Both the position numbers and the translations under genes were made by a program. Below are positions 17,086-26,204 of a stretch of 64,000 bases of DNA, one piece after another. A model generated the notes under the pieces. That model made no database searches, was not told where the DNA came from, and saw only the letters and a program-made list of their open reading frames with translations. This DNA is from Mycobacterium sp. IS-1590. Its GTDB lineage: Bacteria > Actinomycetota > Actinomycetes > Mycobacteriales > Mycobacteriaceae. Location: contig NZ_LQIW01000049.1 of the NCBI RefSeq assembly GCF_001500025.1, positions 186,001 through 250,000 of the forward strand. Reading direction: 5' to 3'. The stretch's first letter is position 1; each line of letters opens with the position of its first letter.

Positions 17086-17311
17086 GCTCGGCGGTTCCCG
17101 TCGTGATCTTGTGTGCTGAATCTCTGAAGACGCCTCGCCGCCGCACGACTGTTGATACGGTCCAGGCGCTCTGCGAATGACGACAGACGTTTCCGACCGC
17201 AGGAGCGCCGTCTGGCCGCGGTCCCGTCCCGGCGTCAGCGCATGTGTGCGGGGTGGCGAAATCGGCTCGTAGACAAAGGAACCGAAAGTACGCTGACGAG
17301 AGGTTGACGAT
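17086..17311. other. 226-base intergenic region with a P450 promoter candidate
   Basis: No gene is supported here. A TACGCT -10-like box (17289-17294) lies 17 bases before the P450 start, in the sequence AGTACGCTGACGAGAGG. That stretch is a weak (10 of 17) match to the island motif described below, and its 12-mer TACGCTGACGAG recurs at 29901-29912. The rest shows no structure that I could support. Confidence 0.4.
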
Positions 17312-18520
17312 GTGACGGTTCAACAGCGGGTTGGTCAGTGCCCGGTGGACACGTTCGAGTTGGCCGCCCTCACCGGCCCGGCGTTGACAGGATTCGCGAA
17401 CATCGATTCGCGCCAAGACCTCATGCGCCCGGTGTTCCGCAACACCGAGGGCGAAGCCGGCTATTGGATGTTCACCGACTACGCCGCCATCCTCGAAGGC
17501 CTGCAACATCCGGAGATGTGGTCGAGCAGCGTGATCGTGCCGACCGATCCCGATCCGCCGTATCGGTGGATCCCGGTGATGGTCGACCCACCGCACCACG
17601 CCAAGTGGCGTCAGGTGCTCGCCGAGTACTTCTCCCCGGGCAGGGTCAAGGGTCTGCGCGACGAACACCGCAGGCTGGCAGCAGAACTCGTCGACCGCAT
17701 CGCGGCCGACGGCTCTTGCGAGTTCGTCAAGCAGGTGGCCAGGGTGTACCCCTCGCACATCTTCCTCAACGTCATGGGCATGCCCATCGAACGTCTCGAC
17801 GAATTTCTCGAGTGGGAAGACAAGATGCTGCACCAATCCGGTTTGGGTGAGCAGGCCATGGCCACCCGGCTCGAGGGCATGACGCAGGTGGTGGGCTACT
17901 TCCAGACACTGATCGACCAGCGCCGCGCCGACCCCAACCCGGACGCTGAAGACATCGTCAGTGCCGCCCTCGGATGGACGATCGACGGCGAGCCCGTCAG
18001 CGACGGTGACCTGCTCAACTGCATGCTGTTGCTTTTCATGGCGGGCCTGGACACCGTGGCCAGCCAGCTCTCCTACGCGATGCTGCACCTGGCCACCCAT
18101 GACGAGGACCGGGCCCGTGTCGTGGCCGAACCCGAGTTCATTCCGCGCGCTGTCGAGGAATTGCTCCGGGTCTACCCGATCGTGCAGACCGCTCGAAAGG
18201 CCACCCGGGACATGGAGTTTCACGGCTGCCCGGTCAAGGCCGGCGACATGGCCTCCTTCCCGCTGGCCGCCGCAGGGCGGGACGAGACGGTGTTCCCCCG
18301 GGCCCGAGAGGTCGACCTGGACCGCGGTATCACGCGCCACATCTCGTTCGGTGCCGGTCCGCATCGCTGTCTGGGGTCACACCTGGCGCGTCAGGAGATG
18401 ACCGTGTTTCTCGAGCAGTGGCACGCGCGCATCCCGAGCTACCGGGTTACCGAGACGCCCATCGAGCACGCGGGGCAGGTCTTCGGGCTGGACTCGCTGC
18501 AGCTGAATTGGGAGAGCTGA
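17312..18520 (+). CDS. Cytochrome P450
   Basis: A 402-residue soluble haem monooxygenase. The I-helix has FMAGLDTVASQ (oxygen-binding Asp-Thr pair), the K-helix has EELLR, and the haem loop is FGAGPHRCLG with the proximal Cys. The subfamily cannot be named from sequence reading alone. The GTG 17312 start has GAGAGG upstream. It is convergent with the following FadE gene (9 bases apart) and is the left edge of the catabolic island. It needs a ferredoxin partner, which is not encoded nearby. Confidence 0.93.
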   Translation: MTVQQRVGQCPVDTFELAALTGPALTGFANIDSRQDLMRPVFRNTEGEAGYWMFTDYAAILEGLQHPEMWSSSVIVPTDPDPPYRWIPVMVDPPHHAKWRQVLAEYFSPGRVKGLRDEHRRLAAELVDRIAADGSCEFVKQVARVYPSHIFLNVMGMPIERLDEFLEWEDKMLHQSGLGEQAMATRLEGMTQVVGYFQTLIDQRRADPNPDAEDIVSAALGWTIDGEPVSDGDLLNCMLLLFMAGLDTVASQLSYAMLHLATHDEDRARVVAEPEFIPRAVEELLRVYPIVQTARKATRDMEFHGCPVKAGDMASFPLAAAGRDETVFPRAREVDLDRGITRHISFGAGPHRCLGSHLARQEMTVFLEQWHARIPSYRVTETPIEHAGQVFGLDSLQLNWES

Positions 18521-18528
18521 GGGAGTCG

Positions 18529-19653
18529 TCAGGCGGAGGCGAGCACCTGCGCCCGGAACAGCTGTTCGCGGTGATGGTCGGCGTCGCCGTAGAGTGCCGC
18601 GCCGACCCGCGCCCGGCGCAGGTACAGGTGCAGGTCGTGCTCCCAGGTGAAACCGATGCCACCGTGCAGCTGAAGCGCCTCGCCTGCGAGCCGGTTCACC
18701 GCGTCGGAAGTGTAGGCCTTGGCCACGCTGGCGGCATGGGCGCTGTCGCGGTGTTCGCTGTCGAGCGTCATTGCGGCGAAATATGTTGCCGCAGCGCTGG
18801 ATTGAATCCAAATGCGCATGTCGGCGCATTTGTGTTTCACGGCCTGGAAACTACCGACCGCCTTGCCGAACTGGACGCGTTCCTTGACGTAGGCCACGGT
18901 GAGTTCGAGCAGCCGCTCACCGATTCCCACCAGCTCGGCGCAGGTCAGTACCGCCGCGAGCCGGCCGGAGCGGGCGATGGACTCCTCGGCGGCCGCGTCC
19001 CGGGCCAGCATCGCCGCGTCGTCGAGCGTCACTTCGTCGAGCACGACGTCGCAGTACCGGCGCGTCACGTCGAGCGTGTGCTGGCGCTCGATCTTCACGC
19101 CGGTTGCGTCGGCGGGCACCAGAAAGCGTGCCGGCCGTCCGTCGAGCACGGCATCGACCAGAAGCGCCGCAGCCGAATCGGCGTCCTGAACCGAGGCCTT
19201 CGCCCCGCTGATGACATACCCGGAGCCGTCACGGGCGGCGGTGGTCTGGATTCCCGCCAGCGACCAGGGCCGGCCCGCCTCGGCGAAGGCCCACGCCGCG
19301 GTCTGCGTACCCGAAGCCAGCGCCGCCAGCAACTCAGCCCGGCAGGCGGCTGCCGATCGGGTGACGGCGTCGGCGACCACGGCGGTCGGCAGGAAGGGCG
19401 TCGATGCCAGCCCCCGGCCCAGTTCGACTGCCACCAAAGCCAATTCGATGGTCTGCTGACCCAGCCCCCCGTCTGCCTCGGGGATCGCCAACGCGGGCCA
19501 ACCGAGCTCTGCCCCCGTGCGCCACAACTGCTCGTCGTATCCCGCGGGGCCGTCGATCAAAGCGCGGGCGGCGGTCACCGACGAATGCCGCTCCAGCAAC
19601 TCCCGGGTCACGTCGATCAACCCGCGTTGTTCGTCGGTGAGGTCGAAATTCAC
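18529..19653 (-). CDS. Acyl-CoA dehydrogenase, beta-like half of a split FadE pair
   Basis: A 374-residue FAD enzyme of the acyl-CoA dehydrogenase family. It starts VNFDLTDEQRGLIDVTREL at GTG 19653 with GGGAGA upstream, and has YVKERVQFGKAVGSFQAVKH and LQLHGGIGFTWEHD in the C-terminal helical domain. These features match the N-terminal half of the fused dehydrogenase at 46203-48368. The divergent neighbour at 19773 matches its C-terminal half. Mycobacterial steroid side-chain dehydrogenases such as FadE26-FadE27 and FadE28-FadE29 are alpha2beta2 complexes of such pairs. A heterotetramer with the neighbour is therefore likely. A shared operator lies between them. Confidence 0.9.
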   Translation of the reverse strand: MNFDLTDEQRGLIDVTRELLERHSSVTAARALIDGPAGYDEQLWRTGAELGWPALAIPEADGGLGQQTIELALVAVELGRGLASTPFLPTAVVADAVTRSAAACRAELLAALASGTQTAAWAFAEAGRPWSLAGIQTTAARDGSGYVISGAKASVQDADSAAALLVDAVLDGRPARFLVPADATGVKIERQHTLDVTRRYCDVVLDEVTLDDAAMLARDAAAEESIARSGRLAAVLTCAELVGIGERLLELTVAYVKERVQFGKAVGSFQAVKHKCADMRIWIQSSAAATYFAAMTLDSEHRDSAHAASVAKAYTSDAVNRLAGEALQLHGGIGFTWEHDLHLYLRRARVGAALYGDADHHREQLFRAQVLASA

Positions 19654-19717
19654 GGCGTCTCCCTAGCTCTGATCGGTGACGGAGCGGACTGGATCCGTAA
19701 AAGCCTTCACAAGATAC

Positions 19718-19734
19718 AGGATACTGATTAAGCT
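19718..19734 (+). promoter_or_regulatory. Island motif site A (between the two FadE genes)
   Basis: AGGATACTGATTAAGCT fits the consensus AGKAYACTGATTAAGCT at all 17 positions. It includes GATACT as a possible -10 for the rightward FadE-mce operon, 38 bases before its start, and lies 64 bases upstream of the leftward FadE. See the finding on the six-site motif. Confidence 0.6.
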
Positions 19735-19772
19735 CGATTGCTGGTTCGGCCATTTGACGGAGAGGGGTTGAA

Positions 19773-20975
19773 TTGCACCTCGAACGGGACACGCACCTCG
19801 ACTTGCTGCGCGAGCGGGTACGTGCCTTGGCCGCCCGATATCAACCGCCCCGGCACGGTCGCACCGGCGTTCGGGCCCCCGAAGCCCACGACATCCCGAA
19901 ACTTCGGGAGTGGACCGCGCGGCTGTTCTCCGAGCAAATGCTGGGAGTGAACTGGCCGGTCGAGTACGGCGGGCTGCCGGACCCGCATCCGCTGCATGAA
20001 TCTGTCGTGATCGACGAGTTGATCCGGGTGAACGCGCCCGGCCCGGTGGGCGGCGGGATGCTGGCAGCGGCTGCGATCATCGCGTCCGGGTCCGGCGAGC
20101 AAAAGGACTACTTCCTGCCCCGCATCCGGTCCGGTGAGCACATCTGGTGCCAGCTGTTCAGTGAGCCCGATGCCGGCAGCGACCTTGCCGGCCTGCGCAC
20201 TCGAGCCCGGCGTGAAGGTGACGTTTTCGTCGTCGACGGGCAGAAGGTGTGGACCACCAACGGGCAGCACGCCGACTGGGGGTATTTGCTGGCCCGCACC
20301 AACCCCGACGTTCCCAAGCACGCCGGCATCACGGCCTTCGCTCTGGACATGTCGCTGCCGGGGGTCACGGTGCGGCCATTGCGCGAGATCACCGGGACGG
20401 CGGACTTCAACGAGGTCTTCCTGGACGGTGTGCGTGTTCCGGCCGAGCACGTCATCGGCGAAGTCGATCAGGGCTGGGCCGTGACCACCGCCAGCCTGGT
20501 GCACGAACGTGCGGGCGCGGGCAGCGGTGCGTCGCTGTTCGGCGCACTGCAGCGCTTGGTGCGCCTCGCGGGCAACCTGCCCGACTGGTCCGGCGCCGAC
20601 GGTGGCGGCGAGCCCGGTTCGGCGCTCGACCGTCGTGACGTGCGCCAGGCGATCGGAGGGTTCGTCGCGGACGTTCACGTCAACTCGTTGGTCGCCGCGT
20701 ACAACGAGAGCCGGGCGCTGCACGGCGGTGCCGACCCGGCCGACGCGCCGGTGTCGAAAATCCTGTTCAGTCAGATCAATCTGGCGCTGCACGAATACGG
20801 TCTGCAGCTTCAAGGCCACGACGGCGTTCGCATTGAGACGGATTCGCATGTGCACGACGGCGGTTGGTGGCAGGATGCGTTTCTCTACGGACGGGCTTTC
20901 ACCATCGCCGGAGGTACCAACGAGGTTTTGCGTAACGTCATTGCAGAGCGTGCGCTCGGACTTCCACGTGGCTGA
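19773..20975 (+). CDS. Acyl-CoA dehydrogenase, alpha-like half; first gene of the mce operon
   Basis: A 400-residue acyl-CoA dehydrogenase. The middle domain shows WCQLFSEPDAGSDLAGLRTR and VVDGQKVWTTNGQHA (FAD and substrate loop), and the end shows TIAGGTNEVLRNVIAERALG. At the position of the MCAD-type catalytic Glu it has Gly (IAGGT instead of YEGT), as in the alpha halves of heteromeric FadE enzymes, so a catalytic base would come from elsewhere or from the partner. The TTG 19773 start (LHLERDTHLDLL) has GGAGAGGGG upstream. The first yrbE follows 17 bases later, so this dehydrogenase leads the import operon. Confidence 0.9.
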   Translation: MHLERDTHLDLLRERVRALAARYQPPRHGRTGVRAPEAHDIPKLREWTARLFSEQMLGVNWPVEYGGLPDPHPLHESVVIDELIRVNAPGPVGGGMLAAAAIIASGSGEQKDYFLPRIRSGEHIWCQLFSEPDAGSDLAGLRTRARREGDVFVVDGQKVWTTNGQHADWGYLLARTNPDVPKHAGITAFALDMSLPGVTVRPLREITGTADFNEVFLDGVRVPAEHVIGEVDQGWAVTTASLVHERAGAGSGASLFGALQRLVRLAGNLPDWSGADGGGEPGSALDRRDVRQAIGGFVADVHVNSLVAAYNESRALHGGADPADAPVSKILFSQINLALHEYGLQLQGHDGVRIETDSHVHDGGWWQDAFLYGRAFTIAGGTNEVLRNVIAERALGLPRG

Positions 20976-20992
20976 CGGCCGGTGAGCGCGGG

Positions 20993-21844
20993 ATGACCGC
21001 ACCGCGACAGGTGTACCCGAGCCCGCTGGGCGAGGTCGGCGACTGGAGCCGGGGTTACGTCCAGCGCCACCCGGTGGCGGCGCTCAACACGGTTGGCAGT
21101 CAATGCATTCTGGGGCTGCAGGCGATCCGGTACCTGGTCGTCGACATCGTCAGGTGGCGATTCCCGTTCTGGGAGTTCGTCGAGCAGGCGGCGTTCATGG
21201 CCTCGACGGCGATGCTGCCGACCATGTGCGTGGCGATCCCGATCGGGGTGACGCTGCAGATCCAGTTCGCCCTGCTGGCCGGACAGGTCGGAGCCACCTC
21301 GCTGGCCGGTGCCGCCAGCGGACTCGCGGTGATCCGGCAGGGCGCCCCGCTGGTGGCCGCCCTGCTCATGGCGTCCGCGGTCGGTTCGGCGATCTGCGCC
21401 GACCTCGGGTCACGCACCATCCGGGAAGAAGTGGATGCCCTTGAGGTGCTCGGAATCTCGGCGGTGCGCAGGCTCGTCGTCCCGCGGCTGGCGGCGGCCA
21501 TCGTCGTGGGCGTCGCACTGACCGGACTGGTGTGCTTCATCGGCTTCCTGGCCGGCTATCTGTTCAACACGTTCGCCCAGAACGGCGCGCCCGGCAGCTT
21601 CGTGATGACCTTCGCGTCCTTCGCGACGGTCGGCGACCTCATCCTCACCATGATCAAGGCAGTGGTGTTCGCCGCCATCGTCGCGATCGTCGCCTGTGAC
21701 AAGGGACTGACCACCAAAGGTGGCCCCGCGGGCGTGGCGAACTCGGTCAACGCCACGGTGGTGGCGTCCATTCTGCTGCTGATGATCACCAACGTGGTGT
21801 TCACCCAGATGTACGTGCTGCTGTTCCCCAAGGCAGCGCTCTGA
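20993..21844 (+). CDS. yrbEA: YrbE/MlaE-family permease, first of pair
   Basis: A 283-residue integral membrane protein with about 6 helices. It is the permease of a Mce lipid importer, homologous to MlaE. The cytosolic coupling segment has TIREEVDALEVLGISAVRRL (family EExDALxxLG motif), which contacts the ATPase MceG, encoded elsewhere. Its last base overlaps the ATG of the next permease gene (TGATG). Letter names here mark order only; the Mce class (1, 3, 4, 5 and so on) cannot be set from reading. Confidence 0.92.
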   Translation: MTAPRQVYPSPLGEVGDWSRGYVQRHPVAALNTVGSQCILGLQAIRYLVVDIVRWRFPFWEFVEQAAFMASTAMLPTMCVAIPIGVTLQIQFALLAGQVGATSLAGAASGLAVIRQGAPLVAALLMASAVGSAICADLGSRTIREEVDALEVLGISAVRRLVVPRLAAAIVVGVALTGLVCFIGFLAGYLFNTFAQNGAPGSFVMTFASFATVGDLILTMIKAVVFAAIVAIVACDKGLTTKGGPAGVANSVNATVVASILLLMITNVVFTQMYVLLFPKAAL

Positions 21845-22698
21845 TGGCGGCCCCGTACTATCCGAAGGGCGTCCGACCGATCCTGACCGCGTCCACATCG
21901 GTGGCCGGGCTGGGCGTCCGGCTCGGTCACATGCTGACGTTCTTCAGCCGCGCGGTCGCCGGTTTCCCCTTGGCGGTGACGCGTTACCGCAAGGCATTCC
22001 TGACCATCCTGTCCGACGTCACGTGGGGGAACGGATCCATCGTGGTCGGTGGCGGTACCGCGTGGGTGATCATCCTGCTCGGGGCGACGGCAGGCGCGAT
22101 CGTGGGCATCGAGGGTTATCAGGCCCTGCACCTGCTGGGTATGGAACCTGCTGCGGGACTGCTGTCCTCGACGGTGTCGACCCGCGAGCTCGCGCCGGTG
22201 ATGGCGGCCCTGGCGTTCGCGGCGCAGGCCGGCTGCCGGTTCACCGCACAGCTGGGGTCGATGCGGATCTCCGAGGAGATCCCCGCGATCGAGTCGCTGG
22301 CGATCCGTCCGCTGCCGTACCTGGTCAGCACCCGGCTGCTTGCCTCCGTGGTGGCGATCATTCCGCTCTACATCCTGTGTCTGGTCGTGAATTACGCGGC
22401 GGTGCAGAGCATCGTGACGTTCGCGGGCGGATTGTCGGCGGGGTCGTTCGAGCACTACTTCCGGCTGGTGCTCACCGGTCAGGACATCGTGTACTCCGTG
22501 ATCAAGGCGATCGTCTTCGTGATCATCACCTCGACCATCCAGTGCTACTACGGCTATTTCGCCGCGGGCGGGCCCCAAGGTGTCGGCATCGCGGCCGGGC
22601 GGGCGATGCGCGCCAGCATCTCGGTGATGATCATCGCCAACCTCCTTCTGACCATCGCCCTGTGGGGGATCGGCTCCGGCGCAAGGCTCGGAGGCTGA
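21844..22698 (+). CDS. yrbEB: YrbE/MlaE-family permease, second of pair
   Basis: A 284-residue MlaE-like permease that pairs with the preceding one. The signature segment reads RISEEIPAIESLAIRPLPYL: Pro replaces the usual Asp of EEIDAxE and Ala replaces the Gly. This may alter ATPase coupling. About 6 membrane segments are visible. Overlap with the upstream gene by one base and a 1-base gap before mceA show tight operon packing. Confidence 0.92.
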   Translation: MAAPYYPKGVRPILTASTSVAGLGVRLGHMLTFFSRAVAGFPLAVTRYRKAFLTILSDVTWGNGSIVVGGGTAWVIILLGATAGAIVGIEGYQALHLLGMEPAAGLLSSTVSTRELAPVMAALAFAAQAGCRFTAQLGSMRISEEIPAIESLAIRPLPYLVSTRLLASVVAIIPLYILCLVVNYAAVQSIVTFAGGLSAGSFEHYFRLVLTGQDIVYSVIKAIVFVIITSTIQCYYGYFAAGGPQGVGIAAGRAMRASISVMIIANLLLTIALWGIGSGARLGG

Positions 22699-22699
22699 G

Positions 22700-24073
22700 A
22701 TGGTGCAGAGTTTCGAATCGGCGGCCAAACCCGTATCGGATGCACGCTTGCTGCTGCGCGGGGTCGCGCTGCTGCTCGGGACGGTCTTGTTGGCGGCCGC
22801 GGCGATCGCCAAATCCGAAGGGGTGTTCTCGAACCGGGTCGAAGTGGTGGCGTTGCTCGCCAACGTCGGAGACGGTCTGCCGAAGGGGTCCGACGTCAAG
22901 TTCCGCGGCGCGCTGGTCGGCACCGTCGAGGGCGTCACACCGAGTATCGACGGTGGCGACAACGAGGTGGACCTGAGCCTGGACCCCCACTTCGCGCATG
23001 CGATTCCCGCCACCGTCACCGCACGTGTCGTGCCCGGCAACGTGTTCGCGGTGTCGTCGATCCAGTTGGTGGACAACGGTCATGGTCCCGCGCTGAGACC
23101 GGGGTCCCAGATCCGCCAGGACGACAGCCTGGCCACCGTCCAATTCCAGACCGCGCTGTCCAAGCTGCGCGAGGTGCTCGCCGCCGCGGGTCGGCCCGGC
23201 AACACCGATACCGTCGGTGTGCTGGCCGCCGTCGCCGAGGCCACCAGCGGCCGAGGTGACGAGATCGAACGTGCGGGTGGTGGGGCCAACCGCATCGTCG
23301 AACAACTCAACGGCGTGATGACCGACGACGGCACCGAGGCCACGCTCGCGGTGTTGTCCGACGCTTTGCAGGGCCTACAGACCAGCTCGCCGGATCTGTT
23401 GGACGCCGTCCACAAATCGGTCGTGCCCATGCGCACCTTCGCCGAGAAACGTCAGGACCTCGCGCACTTCCTGTCCGCCGGGCACGCCACGTTCGGTGAA
23501 GTGGGCACCGCGTTCGAAAACAACACCGACCGGATGATCGTGATCACCACCCAGCTCTCCCCGGTGATGGGCGTGATGGCCGACGGCGCAGGCGCTTTCG
23601 CCCCGATCGTCACCCGGATCAATGACGTCAGAAACCGCTTCTTCGATCACGTGTGGCATGAGGACAAGAACATGGCGGTCGGCAAGTTCATGTTGGTTCT
23701 CACGCCGAACCGGATGTACACCCGTCAGGACTGCCCGCGTTACGGCACGCTCGAAGGACCGAGCTGTCGCACCGCCCCCCTGACCGCCGACCCGCCGGTG
23801 CTGCCCCGACAACTCGATCCGCGAAACTACCAACCGCCTGGCGGCAACGTGGGGTCGGTCGGAAGCCCCGAAGAACGCGCGCAGCTGAACGAACTGTTCG
23901 GGCCGGAACCGAATGCCGCATCGCAGTTGTTGTTCGGACCGGTCGCTCGGGGTAACACCGTGCAGATCGTCCCGGATCCCTCGGCGCACGCGGCGGCGGC
24001 GCCGGGATTGCCTCTGCCCGCGGAGGCGGCGCTTCCCGGGCCCACCACTTCCGAAGGGAGGAACGGCCCGTGA
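22700..24073 (+). CDS. mceA: Mce-family substrate-binding protein MceA
   Basis: A 457-residue protein anchored by one N-terminal helix (about residues 18-38). An MCE domain (about 46-122) includes GLPKGSDVKFRGALVGTVEG, followed by a long helical region (about 150-330) that forms the Mce tunnel, and a Pro/Ala-rich C-terminal tail with a likely disulfide (CPRYGTLEGPSC). It is located in the cell envelope as part of a hetero-hexamer that shuttles lipids to the YrbE permeases. Its end overlaps mceB by 4 bases (GTGA). Confidence 0.93.
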   Translation: MVQSFESAAKPVSDARLLLRGVALLLGTVLLAAAAIAKSEGVFSNRVEVVALLANVGDGLPKGSDVKFRGALVGTVEGVTPSIDGGDNEVDLSLDPHFAHAIPATVTARVVPGNVFAVSSIQLVDNGHGPALRPGSQIRQDDSLATVQFQTALSKLREVLAAAGRPGNTDTVGVLAAVAEATSGRGDEIERAGGGANRIVEQLNGVMTDDGTEATLAVLSDALQGLQTSSPDLLDAVHKSVVPMRTFAEKRQDLAHFLSAGHATFGEVGTAFENNTDRMIVITTQLSPVMGVMADGAGAFAPIVTRINDVRNRFFDHVWHEDKNMAVGKFMLVLTPNRMYTRQDCPRYGTLEGPSCRTAPLTADPPVLPRQLDPRNYQPPGGNVGSVGSPEERAQLNELFGPEPNAASQLLFGPVARGNTVQIVPDPSAHAAAAPGLPLPAEAALPGPTTSEGRNGP

Positions 24074-25143
24074 CGTCGACCGGCCCACCCGTCAGGACGC
24101 CGCTGAGGCGGCACATCCGCCCGCTGACCGGACTGTGCATATTTCTCGTCGTCTGCCTGGCGCTGATCTGGACCGTATTCGTCACCTTGAAGCGCGGGGT
24201 CGACGGTCAAACCCATTCGTACCACGCCATCTTCAGCGATGTGTCCGGGCTGAAGGTCGGCGATGAGGTGCGGATGGCCGGGGTCAAGGTCGGCCGCGTC
24301 GACGGCATCGCGCTCGACGGAACCGAGGCGCGGGTGCAGTTCCAGGTGCAGTCCGAACAGGTGCTCTACGGAAACACCAAGGCCGCCATCGTCTACCAGA
24401 ACATCATCGGCCAGCGCTATCTCGGGCTGTCCCTCGCCGACTATGGTGATCCGCGCGTGCTGCCCGCCGGTGCGGTGATCCCGATCGAGCGCACCGAGCC
24501 ATCGTTCGACATCTCTCGGCTGCTCAACGGGTTCGAGCCACTTTTCGCGCTGCTCAATCCCGATCAGGTCGACAACCTCACGACGGCCATCGTCCGGTCG
24601 TTGCAGGGGGACACCGGCGCGATCGCGACGATGATCTCCGAGACCACCCGTCTCGCGGAGTCGTACTCGGGCACCGACGCGATTCTCGACGGCGTACTGA
24701 TCCACCTGAACAAGGTGGTGGCCTCGCTGGCCGACCACGGTGGCGCGCTGAACGACACCATCGATTCGGCGGAGACTACCTTCAACGGATTCGCCGCTCG
24801 CCGTGCCGAATTCGTCGATTCGATGGACCAGGTGTCCATCGTGGGCGAAAGGCTCGCCAACGTCATCACCGACGTCCAGCCGGACATGAGAGAGTGGCTG
24901 GCCCGCGAGCCGGGCTTCGCCAAACATTTCATGGAAGACAAGCAGGGATTCGCCTACATGGCCTTCAATACGCCGTTGATGCTCAAGGGCCTGGCCCGGT
25001 TCAGTCAGGGTGGTGCCTACCTCGACGTGTACGCGTGCAACCTGACCGTCAGTCAGTTCCCGCGCATCGACAGCCTGATCAACGCGATCGTGCGGGAAGG
25101 CACGCCCGAAGACCGTCTGACCTACAGCCAGAAGTGTCGGTGA
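24070..25143 (+). CDS. mceB: Mce-family protein MceB
   Basis: A 357-residue envelope protein. GTG 24070 overlaps the mceA stop. It has a single N-terminal helix (about residues 20-39), an MCE domain with SGLKVGDEVRMAGVKVGRV and IVYQNIIGQRYLGL, then a helical needle region. It is shorter than mceA, with no Pro-rich tail, and ends with LTYSQKCR. It is a subunit of the Mce hexamer. Confidence 0.93.
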   Translation: MTSTGPPVRTPLRRHIRPLTGLCIFLVVCLALIWTVFVTLKRGVDGQTHSYHAIFSDVSGLKVGDEVRMAGVKVGRVDGIALDGTEARVQFQVQSEQVLYGNTKAAIVYQNIIGQRYLGLSLADYGDPRVLPAGAVIPIERTEPSFDISRLLNGFEPLFALLNPDQVDNLTTAIVRSLQGDTGAIATMISETTRLAESYSGTDAILDGVLIHLNKVVASLADHGGALNDTIDSAETTFNGFAARRAEFVDSMDQVSIVGERLANVITDVQPDMREWLAREPGFAKHFMEDKQGFAYMAFNTPLMLKGLARFSQGGAYLDVYACNLTVSQFPRIDSLINAIVREGTPEDRLTYSQKCR

Positions 25144-26204
25144 CGACGATGACAGAGGTGCTGGACAAGACGGCCGGAAAACGGCTGTGGCTTCGGTCCG
25201 TTCGGTCCTACAGCAAGTTTCAGCTCGGCCTGATCTCGGTTCTGGTCATCGCGCTGGCCCTGGGTGGGGCGCTGGGGCTGGGCCGGCTCGGGTTGGGCAA
25301 GGACGTCTACACCGCCGAGTTCGCGCAGGCGGCGGGTCTGAGCGTGGGCGACCAGGTGACCGTTGCCGGCGTGCGTGTCGGCCGCGTGACGAGCATGCGG
25401 CTCGCGCGAGACCATGTGGCCGTCGGACTCGAGATCGACGACGACATTCCGCTCGGCTCGTCGACCCGCGCCTCGATCAAGCTCACCACGCTGCTCGGCG
25501 CCCGGTACGTCGACGTGCAACCGTCGGGTTCGAAGCCGTTGTCGGACAGGCGCATCACGATGGCCAACACCGAGGTTCCCTACGACCTGCAGTCCGCGTT
25601 ACAGGACGCCACCACGACCTTCGAGGCCGTCGATGCCGAGAAGATCGCCGACTCGATGACGACGCTGTCGACACAGCTGGAGGGCGCACCCGAGGTGCTG
25701 CCGCAGGCGCTGCACAACATCGAGCACCTGTCGTCGGTGATCGCGTCGCGCCGTGACCAGATCTACGACCTGCTGCGCAGCACCGAACAGGTGGCCCAGT
25801 TGCTGGGCAACCAACAGCGCAGCCTGGGGCTGCTGATGACCCAGGGCCGTGAGGTGCTCGGCGACCTGGCGGCGCGCAAGGACCTCGTCGTGCGGCTGAT
25901 CGATGCCACCACGAAGCTGGTGAACCAGCTGCGGCCCGTGTTGATCGACGACCGGCAGCGCATCGACGAACTGCTGCACAATCTCGAGGGCATGCTCGGC
26001 GCGGTGGGCCGCAACGATGCGCTACTGCGCAGCACGCTGCAGCTGATGCCCGTCACGGTCCGCAACTTCGCCAACGCCACCGGCAACGGCAACGAGTTCG
26101 ATTTCACCTCCACCGGCGGCACCATGATCGACACGTTCGTGTGCGCGATCAGCGGGCGCGCCAAACAGTTCAACCTGCCGCCCTACTTCGGGGACTGCAA
26201 ATGA
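25140..26204 (+). CDS. mceC: Mce-family protein MceC
   Basis: A 354-residue envelope protein. The helix at about residues 29-48 is followed by an MCE domain with GLSVGDQVTVAGVRVGRV and TTLLGARYVDVQP, then a helical region. I chose GTG 25140 because it overlaps the mceB stop as GTGA and has AGAAG upstream; ATG 25149 (MTEVLDK) is the alternative and would be 351 residues. The tail ends AKQFNLPPYFGDCK. It is a subunit of the Mce hexamer. Confidence 0.92.
   Translation: MTTMTEVLDKTAGKRLWLRSVRSYSKFQLGLISVLVIALALGGALGLGRLGLGKDVYTAEFAQAAGLSVGDQVTVAGVRVGRVTSMRLARDHVAVGLEIDDDIPLGSSTRASIKLTTLLGARYVDVQPSGSKPLSDRRITMANTEVPYDLQSALQDATTTFEAVDAEKIADSMTTLSTQLEGAPEVLPQALHNIEHLSSVIASRRDQIYDLLRSTEQVAQLLGNQQRSLGLLMTQGREVLGDLAARKDLVVRLIDATTKLVNQLRPVLIDDRQRIDELLHNLEGMLGAVGRNDALLRSTLQLMPVTVRNFANATGNGNEFDFTSTGGTMIDTFVCAISGRAKQFNLPPYFGDCK

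Noticed and set aside
19720..19725. Treating the island motif only as -10 promoter hexamers
   Set aside because: The TANNCT core does look like a -10, but similarity extends over 17 bases in the best sites and site C points away from its gene; kept as operator hypothesis with this caveat.
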